This document shows positions 1 to 5,263 of a stretch of DNA of 5,263 bases, one piece after another. Below the pieces are notes generated by a model that saw nothing but the letters and a program-made list of their open reading frames with translations, ran no database searches and was not told the DNA's origin. Position 1 is the first letter of the stretch; each line of letters begins with the position of its first letter. This stretch comes from an uncultured Collinsella sp. (lineage in GTDB: Bacteria > Actinomycetota > Coriobacteriia > Coriobacteriales > Coriobacteriaceae): NCBI GenBank assembly GCA_902495955.1, contig CABUZE010000072.1, positions 1 to 5,263 of the forward strand. Reading direction: 5' to 3'. A program made the translations under genes and the position numbers.

Positions 1-582
1 GCTCCGGCGCCCGCGATGGACGCGCCTGCCGTCGATCCGCTCGATCCTACGGGCGCGACCGGTCAGTTTATGCCCGATCCCTCGGACACCGGTTTCTTTA
101 CGCTGTCCGAGTCCGAGATGGTCCAGCAGGACCGTCAGGATCGTAAGCAGGCCAAGGTCCGTCGTCGCCATCGCCACACGGGTCTCAAAGTCTTCATTGT
201 GCTGCTTCTGCTCATTTTGATCGCCGCGGGCGGTCTGGGCTTTGCTTACACGCGCGGCTTTGGCTTCCCGTCTCAGGAATCTGTGGTTACCGATCTGTTC
301 CAGGCTGCCGGCGACGGTGACACCGCAAAGGCCGAGTCTTGCCTGGCCTCGAGCCTGTCCGAGGACGCTAAGTCGATGATCATCTCCTCGATTCCGCAGG
401 GTGCCACCGTGTCCGTCGAGGGCATGGATCAGTCCATGACCGAGACGACCGCCAAGGTTAAGGCGTCGCTGTCCAAGGGCGGCGAGCAGGAGTACACCGT
501 CCAATTCGTGCGCTCCGACAACCATATCGGCTGGGCCGTTTCCTCGCTCGATATGGATTTCTCGGCTGCTGACAACCAGTAG
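1..582 (+). CDS. Membrane-anchored protein of unknown function with small extracytoplasmic domain (5' end missing)
   Basis: I do not recognise a named family. The frame is open from base 1 (Ala-Pro-Ala-Pro-Ala before the ATG at 16), and that ATG has no ribosome binding site, so the real start probably lies left of the window. Numbering from the ATG, residues 1-40 are Pro/Asp-rich and probably disordered. Residues 40-57 are strongly basic (KVRRRHRH), residues about 57-78 form one hydrophobic helix, and about 110 residues follow. The positive-inside rule puts the N-terminus in the cytoplasm and the C-terminal domain outside. That domain begins with a helical pattern (SVVTDLFQAAGDGDTAKAE) and continues as alternating strands, which resembles the small NTF2-like/DUF4878-type domains of membrane-anchored Gram-positive proteins; this likeness is inferred by eye. 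It ends in tandem stops, TAG then TGA. The 115-base gap with a hairpin before mreB suggests a separate transcription unit. Confidence 0.8.
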   Translation, partial: APAPAMDAPAVDPLDPTGATGQFMPDPSDTGFFTLSESEMVQQDRQDRKQAKVRRRHRHTGLKVFIVLLLLILIAAGGLGFAYTRGFGFPSQESVVTDLFQAAGDGDTAKAESCLASSLSEDAKSMIISSIPQGATVSVEGMDQSMTETTAKVKASLSKGGEQEYTVQFVRSDNHIGWAVSSLDMDFSAADNQ

Positions 583-604
583 TGACCTTATGGGATTTAG
601 TTTT

Positions 605-637
605 GCCCGGTGCTTCACCGCAAGTGAGGTGCCGGGC
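605..637 (+). terminator. Hairpin after the upstream gene, candidate terminator
   Basis: Left arm 605-618 (GCCCGGTGCTTCAC) pairs along its whole length with right arm 624-637 (GTGAGGTGCCGGGC). This gives 14 bp, of which three are G-U wobbles, and a 5-base CGCAA loop. It begins 22 bases after the stop of the upstream gene, where a terminator is expected. Only two T residues follow the right arm, so it is not a textbook intrinsic terminator. On the opposite strand the stem is followed by A residues, so a minus-strand role is unlikely. It may end the upstream transcript in the U-poor manner described for some high-GC bacteria, or act as an mRNA-stabilising 3' hairpin. Confidence 0.5.
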
Positions 638-643
638 TTGCGC

Positions 644-649
644 TAGTAT
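644..649 (+). promoter_or_regulatory. Candidate -10 box for the mreBCD-PBP2 operon
   Basis: TAGTAT matches the sigma-70-type TATAAT consensus at four of six positions, including the key first two bases and the last T. It lies 48 bases before the mreB start, in the only intergenic gap wide enough for a promoter. No good -35 hexamer sits 16-18 bases upstream, because that space is taken by the right arm of the 605-637 hairpin. The call therefore rests on the -10 box and position only. Confidence 0.35.
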
Positions 650-687
650 CATGAACTAGTAGTTTTCCAGCAATCATCCAACACATC

Positions 688-692
688 AGGAG
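688..692 (+). promoter_or_regulatory. Ribosome binding site that fixes the mreB TTG start
   Basis: AGGAG lies 5 bases before the TTG at 698. The next in-frame candidate, ATG at 710, would leave 17 bases, which is too far for normal initiation. This is the reason for choosing the TTG. Confidence 0.75.
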
Positions 693-697
693 TTGCG

Positions 698-1741
698 TTG
701 TTTTCTTTGATGGATATGTTCTTCGGTAGCTATGCGGGCGATCTTGCCATCGACCTCGGCACCGCAAATACGCTTGTCTCCGTGCGCGGCAAGGGTATCG
801 TCATTCGCGAGCCCTCCGTCGTCGCCATCGACAAGAACGACGAGCGCATCCTGGCGGTCGGTATCGAGGCAAAGCGCATGCTCGGCCGTACGCCCGGCAA
901 CATCGTGGCTGTTCGTCCCCTGAAGGACGGCGTCATCGCCGACTTCGATGTTACCGAGGCCATGCTTCGCTACTTTATCGACAAGGCGTCCGAGAAGCGC
1001 TATCCGTGGACCCCGCGTCCGCGCGTTGTCGTCTGCGTTCCCTCCGGCGTCACGTCGGTCGAGAAGCGTGCCGTCTTTGAGGCCACGATCCAGGCTGGCG
1101 CTCGCCAGGCCTACCTGATTGAGGAGCCCATGGCTGCCGCTATCGGCGCCGACCTGCCCGTCGAGGAGCCCACCGGCTCCATGGTCATCGACATCGGTGG
1201 CGGTACCACCGAGGTCGCTGTTATCGCCATGGGCGGCATCGTCGTCTCGCAGTCCATTCGTATTGCCGGCGACGAGTTCGATCAGGCTATCCTCACGCAC
1301 GTTCGTGATGCCTACAACCTGGCCATCGGCGAGCGTACGGCAGAGGACATCAAGATCAAGGTCGGCTCCGCCGTGCCGCTCAAGGACGAGCTTGACGTCG
1401 AGGTCAACGGCCGCGACGTGATTACCGGTCTGCCCAAGACCGTGCGCATCGAGAGCGAGGAGATTCGTCGCGCGCTCAACAAGCCGCTCGACGAGATGGC
1501 CAAGGCCGGCAAGGACGCCCTCGATGCCACGCCTCCCGATCTTGCCTCGGACCTTATGTACTACGGCATTTTGCTGACCGGTGGCGGCGCGCTGCTGCGC
1601 GGTCTCGACGTGCGCCTGCGCGATGAGACCGGCGTTTCGGTCAACGTCAGCCCCACGGCGCTCGATAACGTCGTTAACGGCTGTGCCCGCGTGCTCGAGG
1701 CCAATGCGTTTGATGGCGGCTTCGTCCAGACCAATGCTTAA
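698..1741 (+). CDS. mreB: Rod shape-determining protein MreB (bacterial actin)
   Basis: MreB is a cytoplasmic actin-fold ATPase that forms membrane-associated filaments and positions the elongation machinery (PBP2, RodA, MreC, MreD). The 347-residue length is normal for the family. Visible motifs are phosphate-1 loop DLGTANT at 19-25, the EPSVVAI segment near 38-45, phosphate-2 DIGGGTTE at 165-172, the family stretch IGERTAEDIKIKVGSA around 210-225, and the adenosine-binding LLTGGGALL at 291-299. Start choice: TTG at 698 has AGGAG 5 bases upstream, whereas ATG at 710 has no usable site. The TTG start gives a hydrophobic N-terminus (MFSLMDMFFG), which may serve as the membrane-inserting segment known in other MreBs, although it lacks basic residues. 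Tyr-Tyr-Gly stands just before ILLTGGG where I recall Asp/Glu-Arg-Gly in many homologues. It is first gene of the apparent operon; mreC starts 21 bases after its stop. Confidence 0.97.
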   Translation: MFSLMDMFFGSYAGDLAIDLGTANTLVSVRGKGIVIREPSVVAIDKNDERILAVGIEAKRMLGRTPGNIVAVRPLKDGVIADFDVTEAMLRYFIDKASEKRYPWTPRPRVVVCVPSGVTSVEKRAVFEATIQAGARQAYLIEEPMAAAIGADLPVEEPTGSMVIDIGGGTTEVAVIAMGGIVVSQSIRIAGDEFDQAILTHVRDAYNLAIGERTAEDIKIKVGSAVPLKDELDVEVNGRDVITGLPKTVRIESEEIRRALNKPLDEMAKAGKDALDATPPDLASDLMYYGILLTGGGALLRGLDVRLRDETGVSVNVSPTALDNVVNGCARVLEANAFDGGFVQTNA

Positions 1742-1749
1742 TTTCCAAA

Positions 1750-1755
1750 AGGTGG
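1750..1755 (+). promoter_or_regulatory. Ribosome binding site that fixes the mreC TTG start
   Basis: AGGTGG (within AAAAGGTGG) lies 7 bases before the TTG at 1763. The in-frame ATG at 1820 has no comparable purine-rich site upstream and falls in the loop of the 1807-1836 hairpin, so the TTG is preferred. Confidence 0.7.
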
Positions 1756-1762
1756 ATTCCAT

Positions 1763-2761
1763 TTGGCACGATCTTCGGGTTTCTCCACAAATCTGAATAC
1801 CAAGCGACAATCAACGGGTATGCGCCCGTTGATTGTTTTCAGCCTGATTTCGGTGTTGCTGCTCACGTTTTACATCCGCGAGGGCGAGGCAGGACCGATT
1901 CATGCCGTGCGTTCGGGCGTAACGACGATTACCTCTCCGGTGCGCTTTGTGGGCTCGGCTGTGGCGGCTCCCTTCAATGCGATTGGCAACGTGTTCTCTA
2001 ACCTAACGGCGTCGCAGGACACGCTCGACGAGCTCAAGAAGCAAAATGAGGAGCTGACCTCTAAGGTCGCCGAGCTTTCTGAGGCTCAAAAGACTGCCGA
2101 GCGCCTGGAGGGCCTGGTCGGGCTGCAATCGACCTACAACCTCAAATCGACCGCAGCTCGTATCGTTGGTGCCTCCGGCGATGCCTGGACCTCGACCGTT
2201 ACCATCGACAAGGGCTCTGCCGACGGCCTTACCATCAACATGCCCGTGACGAGTTCTGCCGGTGTTATCGGCCAGATTATCGAGGTATCGGCCAAGACCT
2301 CTACCGTGCGCCTGATTGGCGACGAGAACTCGGGCGTGTCCGCCATGGTGCAGGACACGCGCGCCCAGGGTATGCTGCAGGGTCAGGCTGACGGCACGCT
2401 GCGTCTTGAGTACGTGAGCGTCGACTCCGATGTTAAGGTTGGCGATATCATCGTGACCTCTGGCATCGGCGGCGTGTTCCCCAAGGGCCTTCCGCTTGGC
2501 ACCGTCTCGTCGGTTGAGAAATCGGCAAACGACGTGTACTACACCATTGTGGTGCGCGCTCAGACCACGGCCGAGAACAACGAGGAAGTGCTGGTCATCA
2601 CCTCGCTGACCGACGAACAGTCGGCCTCGGATGAGGACGTGAGCACGGCCAACAGCACGCCGCAGGGAACGTCGCGCGATGCTGCGACCAAGACGAAGGA
2701 CGAGAGCTCGGATGACAGTTCCGACACGTCCGAGACGACCGATTCTGGCTCGAGCGAATAG
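1763..2761 (+). CDS. mreC: Rod shape-determining protein MreC
   Basis: MreC is a bitopic membrane protein whose extracytoplasmic domain binds and activates PBP2 of the elongation complex. The 332 residues show a short basic cytoplasmic N-terminus (1-21), one membrane helix at about 22-38, a coiled coil at about 84-118 (DELKKQNEELTSKVAEL region), and then the two beta-barrel subdomains. These carry family signatures TIDKGSADGL at 147-156, GVIGQI at 167-172, and GDIIVTSGIGGVFPKGLPLG at 227-246. The last 50 residues (283-332) form an acidic Ser/Thr-rich tail with no aromatic residues, probably disordered. TTG at 1763 is chosen for its ribosome binding site; ATG at 1820 (Met20) is the alternative and would place the start directly before the membrane helix. 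A perfect hairpin with a T run lies in codons 15-26. mreD follows within about 11 bases, indicating cotranscription. Confidence 0.95.
   Translation: MARSSGFSTNLNTKRQSTGMRPLIVFSLISVLLLTFYIREGEAGPIHAVRSGVTTITSPVRFVGSAVAAPFNAIGNVFSNLTASQDTLDELKKQNEELTSKVAELSEAQKTAERLEGLVGLQSTYNLKSTAARIVGASGDAWTSTVTIDKGSADGLTINMPVTSSAGVIGQIIEVSAKTSTVRLIGDENSGVSAMVQDTRAQGMLQGQADGTLRLEYVSVDSDVKVGDIIVTSGIGGVFPKGLPLGTVSSVEKSANDVYYTIVVRAQTTAENNEEVLVITSLTDEQSASDEDVSTANSTPQGTSRDAATKTKDESSDDSSDTSETTDSGSSE
1807..1839 (+). terminator. Intragenic terminator-like hairpin in the start of mreC (possible attenuator)
   Basis: Left arm 1807-1818 (ACAATCAACGGG) is the exact reverse complement of right arm 1825-1836 (CCCGTTGATTGT). 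The loop is TATGCG, and a G-U pair (1806-1837) can extend the stem. T residues at 1836-1839 follow, giving a stem-plus-U-run shape. It begins 66 bases after the mreB stop but inside the mreC reading frame (codons 15-26). The arms are clearly less GC-rich than the surrounding coding DNA. It could partly terminate transcription after mreB, or shape mreC mRNA translation or stability. The inverted repeat is certain; the function is inferred. Confidence 0.5.
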
Positions 2762-2772
2762 GGGGCATGTCC

Positions 2773-3339
2773 ATGGATCTACACGAGCAGGGGATGAGCT
2801 CCCGTACGTTTGTGATCGCCGCCATCGTGTGCGTGCTGCTGCAGGCAGGCCTGGCACCGCAGATCTCCATTGCGGGCGGTCGCGTCAACTTCATGATTAT
2901 CCTGTTGTGCCTAAGCGTGTTCTCGGGCGACCCGACCCGTGCCGTCGTGTGCGGTTTTTGCAGCGGCTTGTTTTATGACCTGTCCGCTGCCGTGCCGGTG
3001 GGCGTTATGTCGCTCCTGCTGACCGTGGGTTCTTTTGCCCTGGTGCACAGCGCCGTCGGTCAGACGGGCGGTACCCCGAGTGCGCGCGGCATCACTGTGG
3101 GCGCCTTCGCGCTCGTCATTAATGTGATCTACAGCATCATCTTGCTGTTTATGGGTTTGGAGACGAGCTTTGTCGTGGCGATCTTCGGCCATGCGCTGCC
3201 GTCCTCGATCCTGACGGGTCTGGTTGCCATTCCGTTTTTGATGTCCGGCGTCGTGCCGCAGTCCGGCTATGGATTCTCCGCACGTGGCGGACGCCAGACG
3301 GGTATGCGCTTTAAGCCCAAGACCCGCAAGCTCAAATAG
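2773..3339 (+). CDS. mreD: Rod shape-determining protein MreD
   Basis: MreD is a small polytopic membrane protein that works with MreC to couple MreB filaments to the elongation synthase. The 188 residues are mostly hydrophobic, with helices at about 11-31, 37-52, 57-70, 74-95, 105-128 and 131-160; exact boundaries are estimates. The family signature region is present as GLFYDL at 65-70 followed by PVGVMSLLL, matching the usual G-L-x-x-D-L...P-x-G pattern. The C-terminus is strongly basic (KPKTRKLK) and probably cytoplasmic. Start choice is uncertain: ATG at 2767 is only one base after a GGGGG run (2761-2765), while ATG at 2773 is 7 bases after it and is preferred; ATG at 2794 is also possible. 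The gene follows the mreC stop almost directly, and the PBP2 gene starts 13 bases after its stop. Confidence 0.92.
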   Translation: MDLHEQGMSSRTFVIAAIVCVLLQAGLAPQISIAGGRVNFMIILLCLSVFSGDPTRAVVCGFCSGLFYDLSAAVPVGVMSLLLTVGSFALVHSAVGQTGGTPSARGITVGAFALVINVIYSIILLFMGLETSFVVAIFGHALPSSILTGLVAIPFLMSGVVPQSGYGFSARGGRQTGMRFKPKTRKLK

Positions 3340-3345
3340 GGGAGG
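3339..3345 (+). promoter_or_regulatory. Ribosome binding site for the PBP2 gene
   Basis: GGGGAGG overlaps the last base of the mreD stop and lies 7 bases before the ATG at 3353. This is the best-matched Shine-Dalgarno sequence in the operon. It supports the start that includes the extra N-terminal membrane helix. Confidence 0.75.
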
Positions 3346-3352
3346 CCCGTAG

Positions 3353-5263
3353 ATGTCTTCCCAGATGACGGTTATTATCGCCGGTATCGTGCTGGTTGTG
3401 GCCATCGTGGTCGCGCTGGTCGTCATGCGTCGTGGCGATTCCCGTTTTACCTACGATACGCAGCATGGAACGGCCCCGCGCGCCACCGAGGGCGAGGGCA
3501 ATACCGCGTCGACCGCCTTTAAGGGCCGCTTTTCCATCCTCACCACGGGTGTGGGCGCGATGTTTGCGGCGCTTGCCGTCAAGCTGTGGGGCATGCAGAT
3601 GGTCTCATCGGACTATTACGAGAAGCAGGCCAATAGTAATCAGACTCGCACCGTTACAACACCCGCTGTGCGCGGTCGCATCCTCGACCGCAATGGCGTG
3701 GCGCTTGTCCAGAACCGTCCCTCACTTGCTGTCGTGGCCTACCGCGACCTTGCCGAGGATGAGGTTCTGGTTCGCCATCTTGCCAACGTGCTTGGAATGC
3801 CTTACGTGGCGGTCCTTCGCAATATTCAGGACAATACAGAGGGCGCCCAGAGCCTGCATACCATCGCGACGGACGTCCGTCGCTCCACGGTTGCCTATAT
3901 TCAGGAGCATGCCGGCGAGTTCCCGGGCGTCAAGATTGCCGAGCGTACCGAGCGCCAGTATCCATATGGCGAGACGGCATGCCATATCTTGGGCTATACC
4001 GGCACCATTACCTCCGAGCAGCTCGAGGCCCAGAATAAGAAAACCTCTGGCGATGATGATGCTTCTGCTGGCAAGATTACGTACCAGTCGGGCGATATCG
4101 TGGGCCAGGCGGGCGTTGAGAGCTACTACGAAAACCTGCTGCAGGGTATTCGTGGTGAGCAGACCGTCAAGGTCGATGCCTCGGGCAATGTGACCGGTCA
4201 GGCCGGCGCCGTGCCCGCGAAGGCCGGCTCTGACATTAAGCTCACGCTCGACCTTAAGATCCAGCAGGCCTGCGAGACGGCGCTGGCGAGCGCTATCGAG
4301 CTTGCCAAGACCACTGGCTACAGCAATGCCGGCAACGGCGCTGTAGTGTGTCTCGATCCCAACAATGGCGAGATCCTGGGCATGGCGAGCCAGCCCAAGT
4401 TCGATCCGTCCGTCTTTATTGGCGGCGTCTCAAATGACGTGTGGACCGAGCTCAATGATGACAAGGGTTCCCACCCGCTGCTCAACCGCGCCATTAGCGG
4501 ACAGTACATGTCGGCCTCGACCATCAAGCCGCTCTCGGCACTGGCCGGTCTTGAGTTTGGAACCTACACGTCGGGGCAGACGACCAACTGCACGGGTTAT
4601 TGGACGGGTCTGGGCAAGTCGTGGGGCAAGTACTGCTGGCTGCATTCCGGCCACGGCACCATGACGCTGCAGTCGGGTATCGCCAACTCGTGCGACCCTG
4701 TCTTCTACGACATGGGCAAGGCGTTCTTTTATGACGAGCAACATCCCGAGGGTCTGCAGGAGGTCTTTCGTCGCTGGGGTCTAGGCAAGACCTGCGGTAT
4801 CGATCTGCCGAGTGAGGGCGCGGGCCGTATTCCCGATGCCGAGTGGAAAGAGTCGTACTTCACCGACGCATCTGCCGAGGACCGCAAGTGGAATGCCGGC
4901 GATATGACCAACATTGCCATCGGTCAGGGCGACATCCTGGTGACGCCCCTGCAGATGGCGTGTGCCTATATGGGTCTTGCCAACGGCGGCAAACAGTACG
5001 TGCCTCACGTGTTTTTGTCTGCCGTGTCGCGCGATGGCGACGGCGATGCCTATAAGTACAACGGCAAGGGCAAGAAGAAGCGCCTGGAGGCCAAGATCAA
5101 CAGCGATTCGGATTTGGCTCTTGTTCGCAACGGCATGCACGACGTGATTTACACGGCATCGACGTCCCTGGCGGCTCACTTTGGCACCCTGACGCCGCAG
5201 GTATACGGCAAGTCGGGCACGGGCGAGAAAAGTGGCGAGGATGAATACGCGTGGTTCTGCGCC
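3353..5263 (+). CDS. mrdA: Penicillin-binding protein 2, class B transpeptidase of the elongation complex (3' end missing)
   Basis: This D,D-transpeptidase cross-links new peptidoglycan outside the membrane, in partnership with the glycosyltransferase RodA. The frame is open for 637 codons to the window edge. Domains in order: a hydrophobic helix at about 6-24, a polar linker (25-57) beginning MRR, a second helix at about 60-80, and the dimerisation/pedestal region with RGRILDRNG at 107-115, YPYGETACHILGYTG at 203-217 and GQAGVE at 251-256. The transpeptidase domain starts near 295, with GAVVCLDP at 329-336. Catalytic motifs are S389-T-I-K392 (nucleophile and general base), S446-C-D448, and K620-S-G-T623; GQG at 524-526 and VTPLQMA follow family pattern. 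The extra first helix, Ala instead of Gly before Ser389, and an Asp-rich insertion near 230-240 are unusual. The end lies only 12 codons past the KSGT motif's last residue position plus WFCA, so the C-terminal part of the domain is cut off. Confidence 0.95.
   Translation, partial: MSSQMTVIIAGIVLVVAIVVALVVMRRGDSRFTYDTQHGTAPRATEGEGNTASTAFKGRFSILTTGVGAMFAALAVKLWGMQMVSSDYYEKQANSNQTRTVTTPAVRGRILDRNGVALVQNRPSLAVVAYRDLAEDEVLVRHLANVLGMPYVAVLRNIQDNTEGAQSLHTIATDVRRSTVAYIQEHAGEFPGVKIAERTERQYPYGETACHILGYTGTITSEQLEAQNKKTSGDDDASAGKITYQSGDIVGQAGVESYYENLLQGIRGEQTVKVDASGNVTGQAGAVPAKAGSDIKLTLDLKIQQACETALASAIELAKTTGYSNAGNGAVVCLDPNNGEILGMASQPKFDPSVFIGGVSNDVWTELNDDKGSHPLLNRAISGQYMSASTIKPLSALAGLEFGTYTSGQTTNCTGYWTGLGKSWGKYCWLHSGHGTMTLQSGIANSCDPVFYDMGKAFFYDEQHPEGLQEVFRRWGLGKTCGIDLPSEGAGRIPDAEWKESYFTDASAEDRKWNAGDMTNIAIGQGDILVTPLQMACAYMGLANGGKQYVPHVFLSAVSRDGDGDAYKYNGKGKKKRLEAKINSDSDLALVRNGMHDVIYTASTSLAAHFGTLTPQVYGKSGTGEKSGEDEYAWFCA

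Noticed and set aside
1188..1216. 6-bp hairpin CGGTGG/CCACCG in mreB
   Set aside because: It falls in the codons for the conserved GGGTTE phosphate-binding motif, which explains the sequence.
1745..1766. CCAAA/TTTGG pairing around the mreC ribosome binding site and TTG
   Set aside because: Five mostly A-T pairs with a 12-base loop make a weak structure; it is too slight to call a translational switch.
686..1810. 374-codon open frame on the minus strand covering all of mreB
   Set aside because: It is antisense to an unmistakable mreB. Long minus-strand frames are expected where third positions are mostly G or C, and its translation is low-complexity, rich in Gly, Asp, Ala and Arg, with no recognisable motif.
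2003..2857. 284-codon open frame on the minus strand across mreC
   Set aside because: It is antisense to the well-supported mreC, has an Arg/Gly/His-rich translation and no ribosome binding site or family motif that I can see.
3396..4193. 265-codon + strand frame inside the PBP2 gene
   Set aside because: It is out of frame with PBP2, whose motifs run straight through. The translation is Arg/Ser/Pro-rich, as typical for a shifted frame of GC-rich coding DNA.
4318..4346. 7-bp inverted repeat CTACAGC/GCTGTAG with a 15-base loop in the PBP2 gene
   Set aside because: Short arms with a long loop are expected several times by chance in a window this size, and no T run follows.
1..5263. Search for tRNA, rRNA, CRISPR repeats, insertion sequence ends or att sites
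   Set aside because: Nothing of this kind was seen by eye: coding sequence fills almost the whole window and no spaced direct repeats or terminal inverted repeats appear.

Overview
The window is a cell-wall elongation (rod-shape) locus read entirely on the + strand. It holds the 3' part of a membrane-anchored protein of unknown function, a short intergenic region, then mreB, mreC, mreD and the start of a class B penicillin-binding protein 2 gene (mrdA/pbpA type), which runs off the right end. The DNA is GC-rich with a strong preference for G or C at third codon positions. Together with the proteins, this suggests a high-GC Gram-positive, most plausibly a Coriobacteriia member such as a Collinsella-like gut actinobacterium. 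That placement is inference from composition and gene order, not from a phylogenetic marker.

Layout: 1-582 is the upstream membrane protein, which is open at the left edge, has a basic stop-transfer region, one membrane helix and a small extracytoplasmic domain. It ends in tandem stops. 583-697 is the only sizeable non-coding stretch; it holds a 14-bp hairpin (605-637) that could end the upstream transcript, a candidate -10 box (644-649) and the mreB ribosome binding site. mreB (698-1741) and mreC (1763-2761) both start at TTG, each with a well-placed Shine-Dalgarno sequence. mreD (about 2773-3339) and the PBP2 gene (3353 onward) follow with gaps of about 5 to 13 bases, so mreBCD-PBP2 looks like one operon. 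rodA would be the usual next gene but is not in the window.

How they work together: MreB forms cytoplasmic actin-like filaments. MreC and MreD link these through the membrane to the elongation synthase, where PBP2 is the transpeptidase paired with the glycosyltransferase RodA. The core genes are conventional.

The most unusual feature I see is a perfect 12-bp inverted repeat with a 6-base loop followed by a short T run, lying inside the first codons of mreC (1807-1839). It has the form of an intrinsic terminator or attenuator and could lower expression of mreC, mreD and PBP2 relative to mreB. Secondary points are an extra N-terminal membrane helix in PBP2, a non-standard sequence before its active-site serine, a Cys/His cluster in its catalytic domain, and an acidic Ser/Thr-rich tail on MreC. 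I did not find a previously undescribed multi-gene system here.
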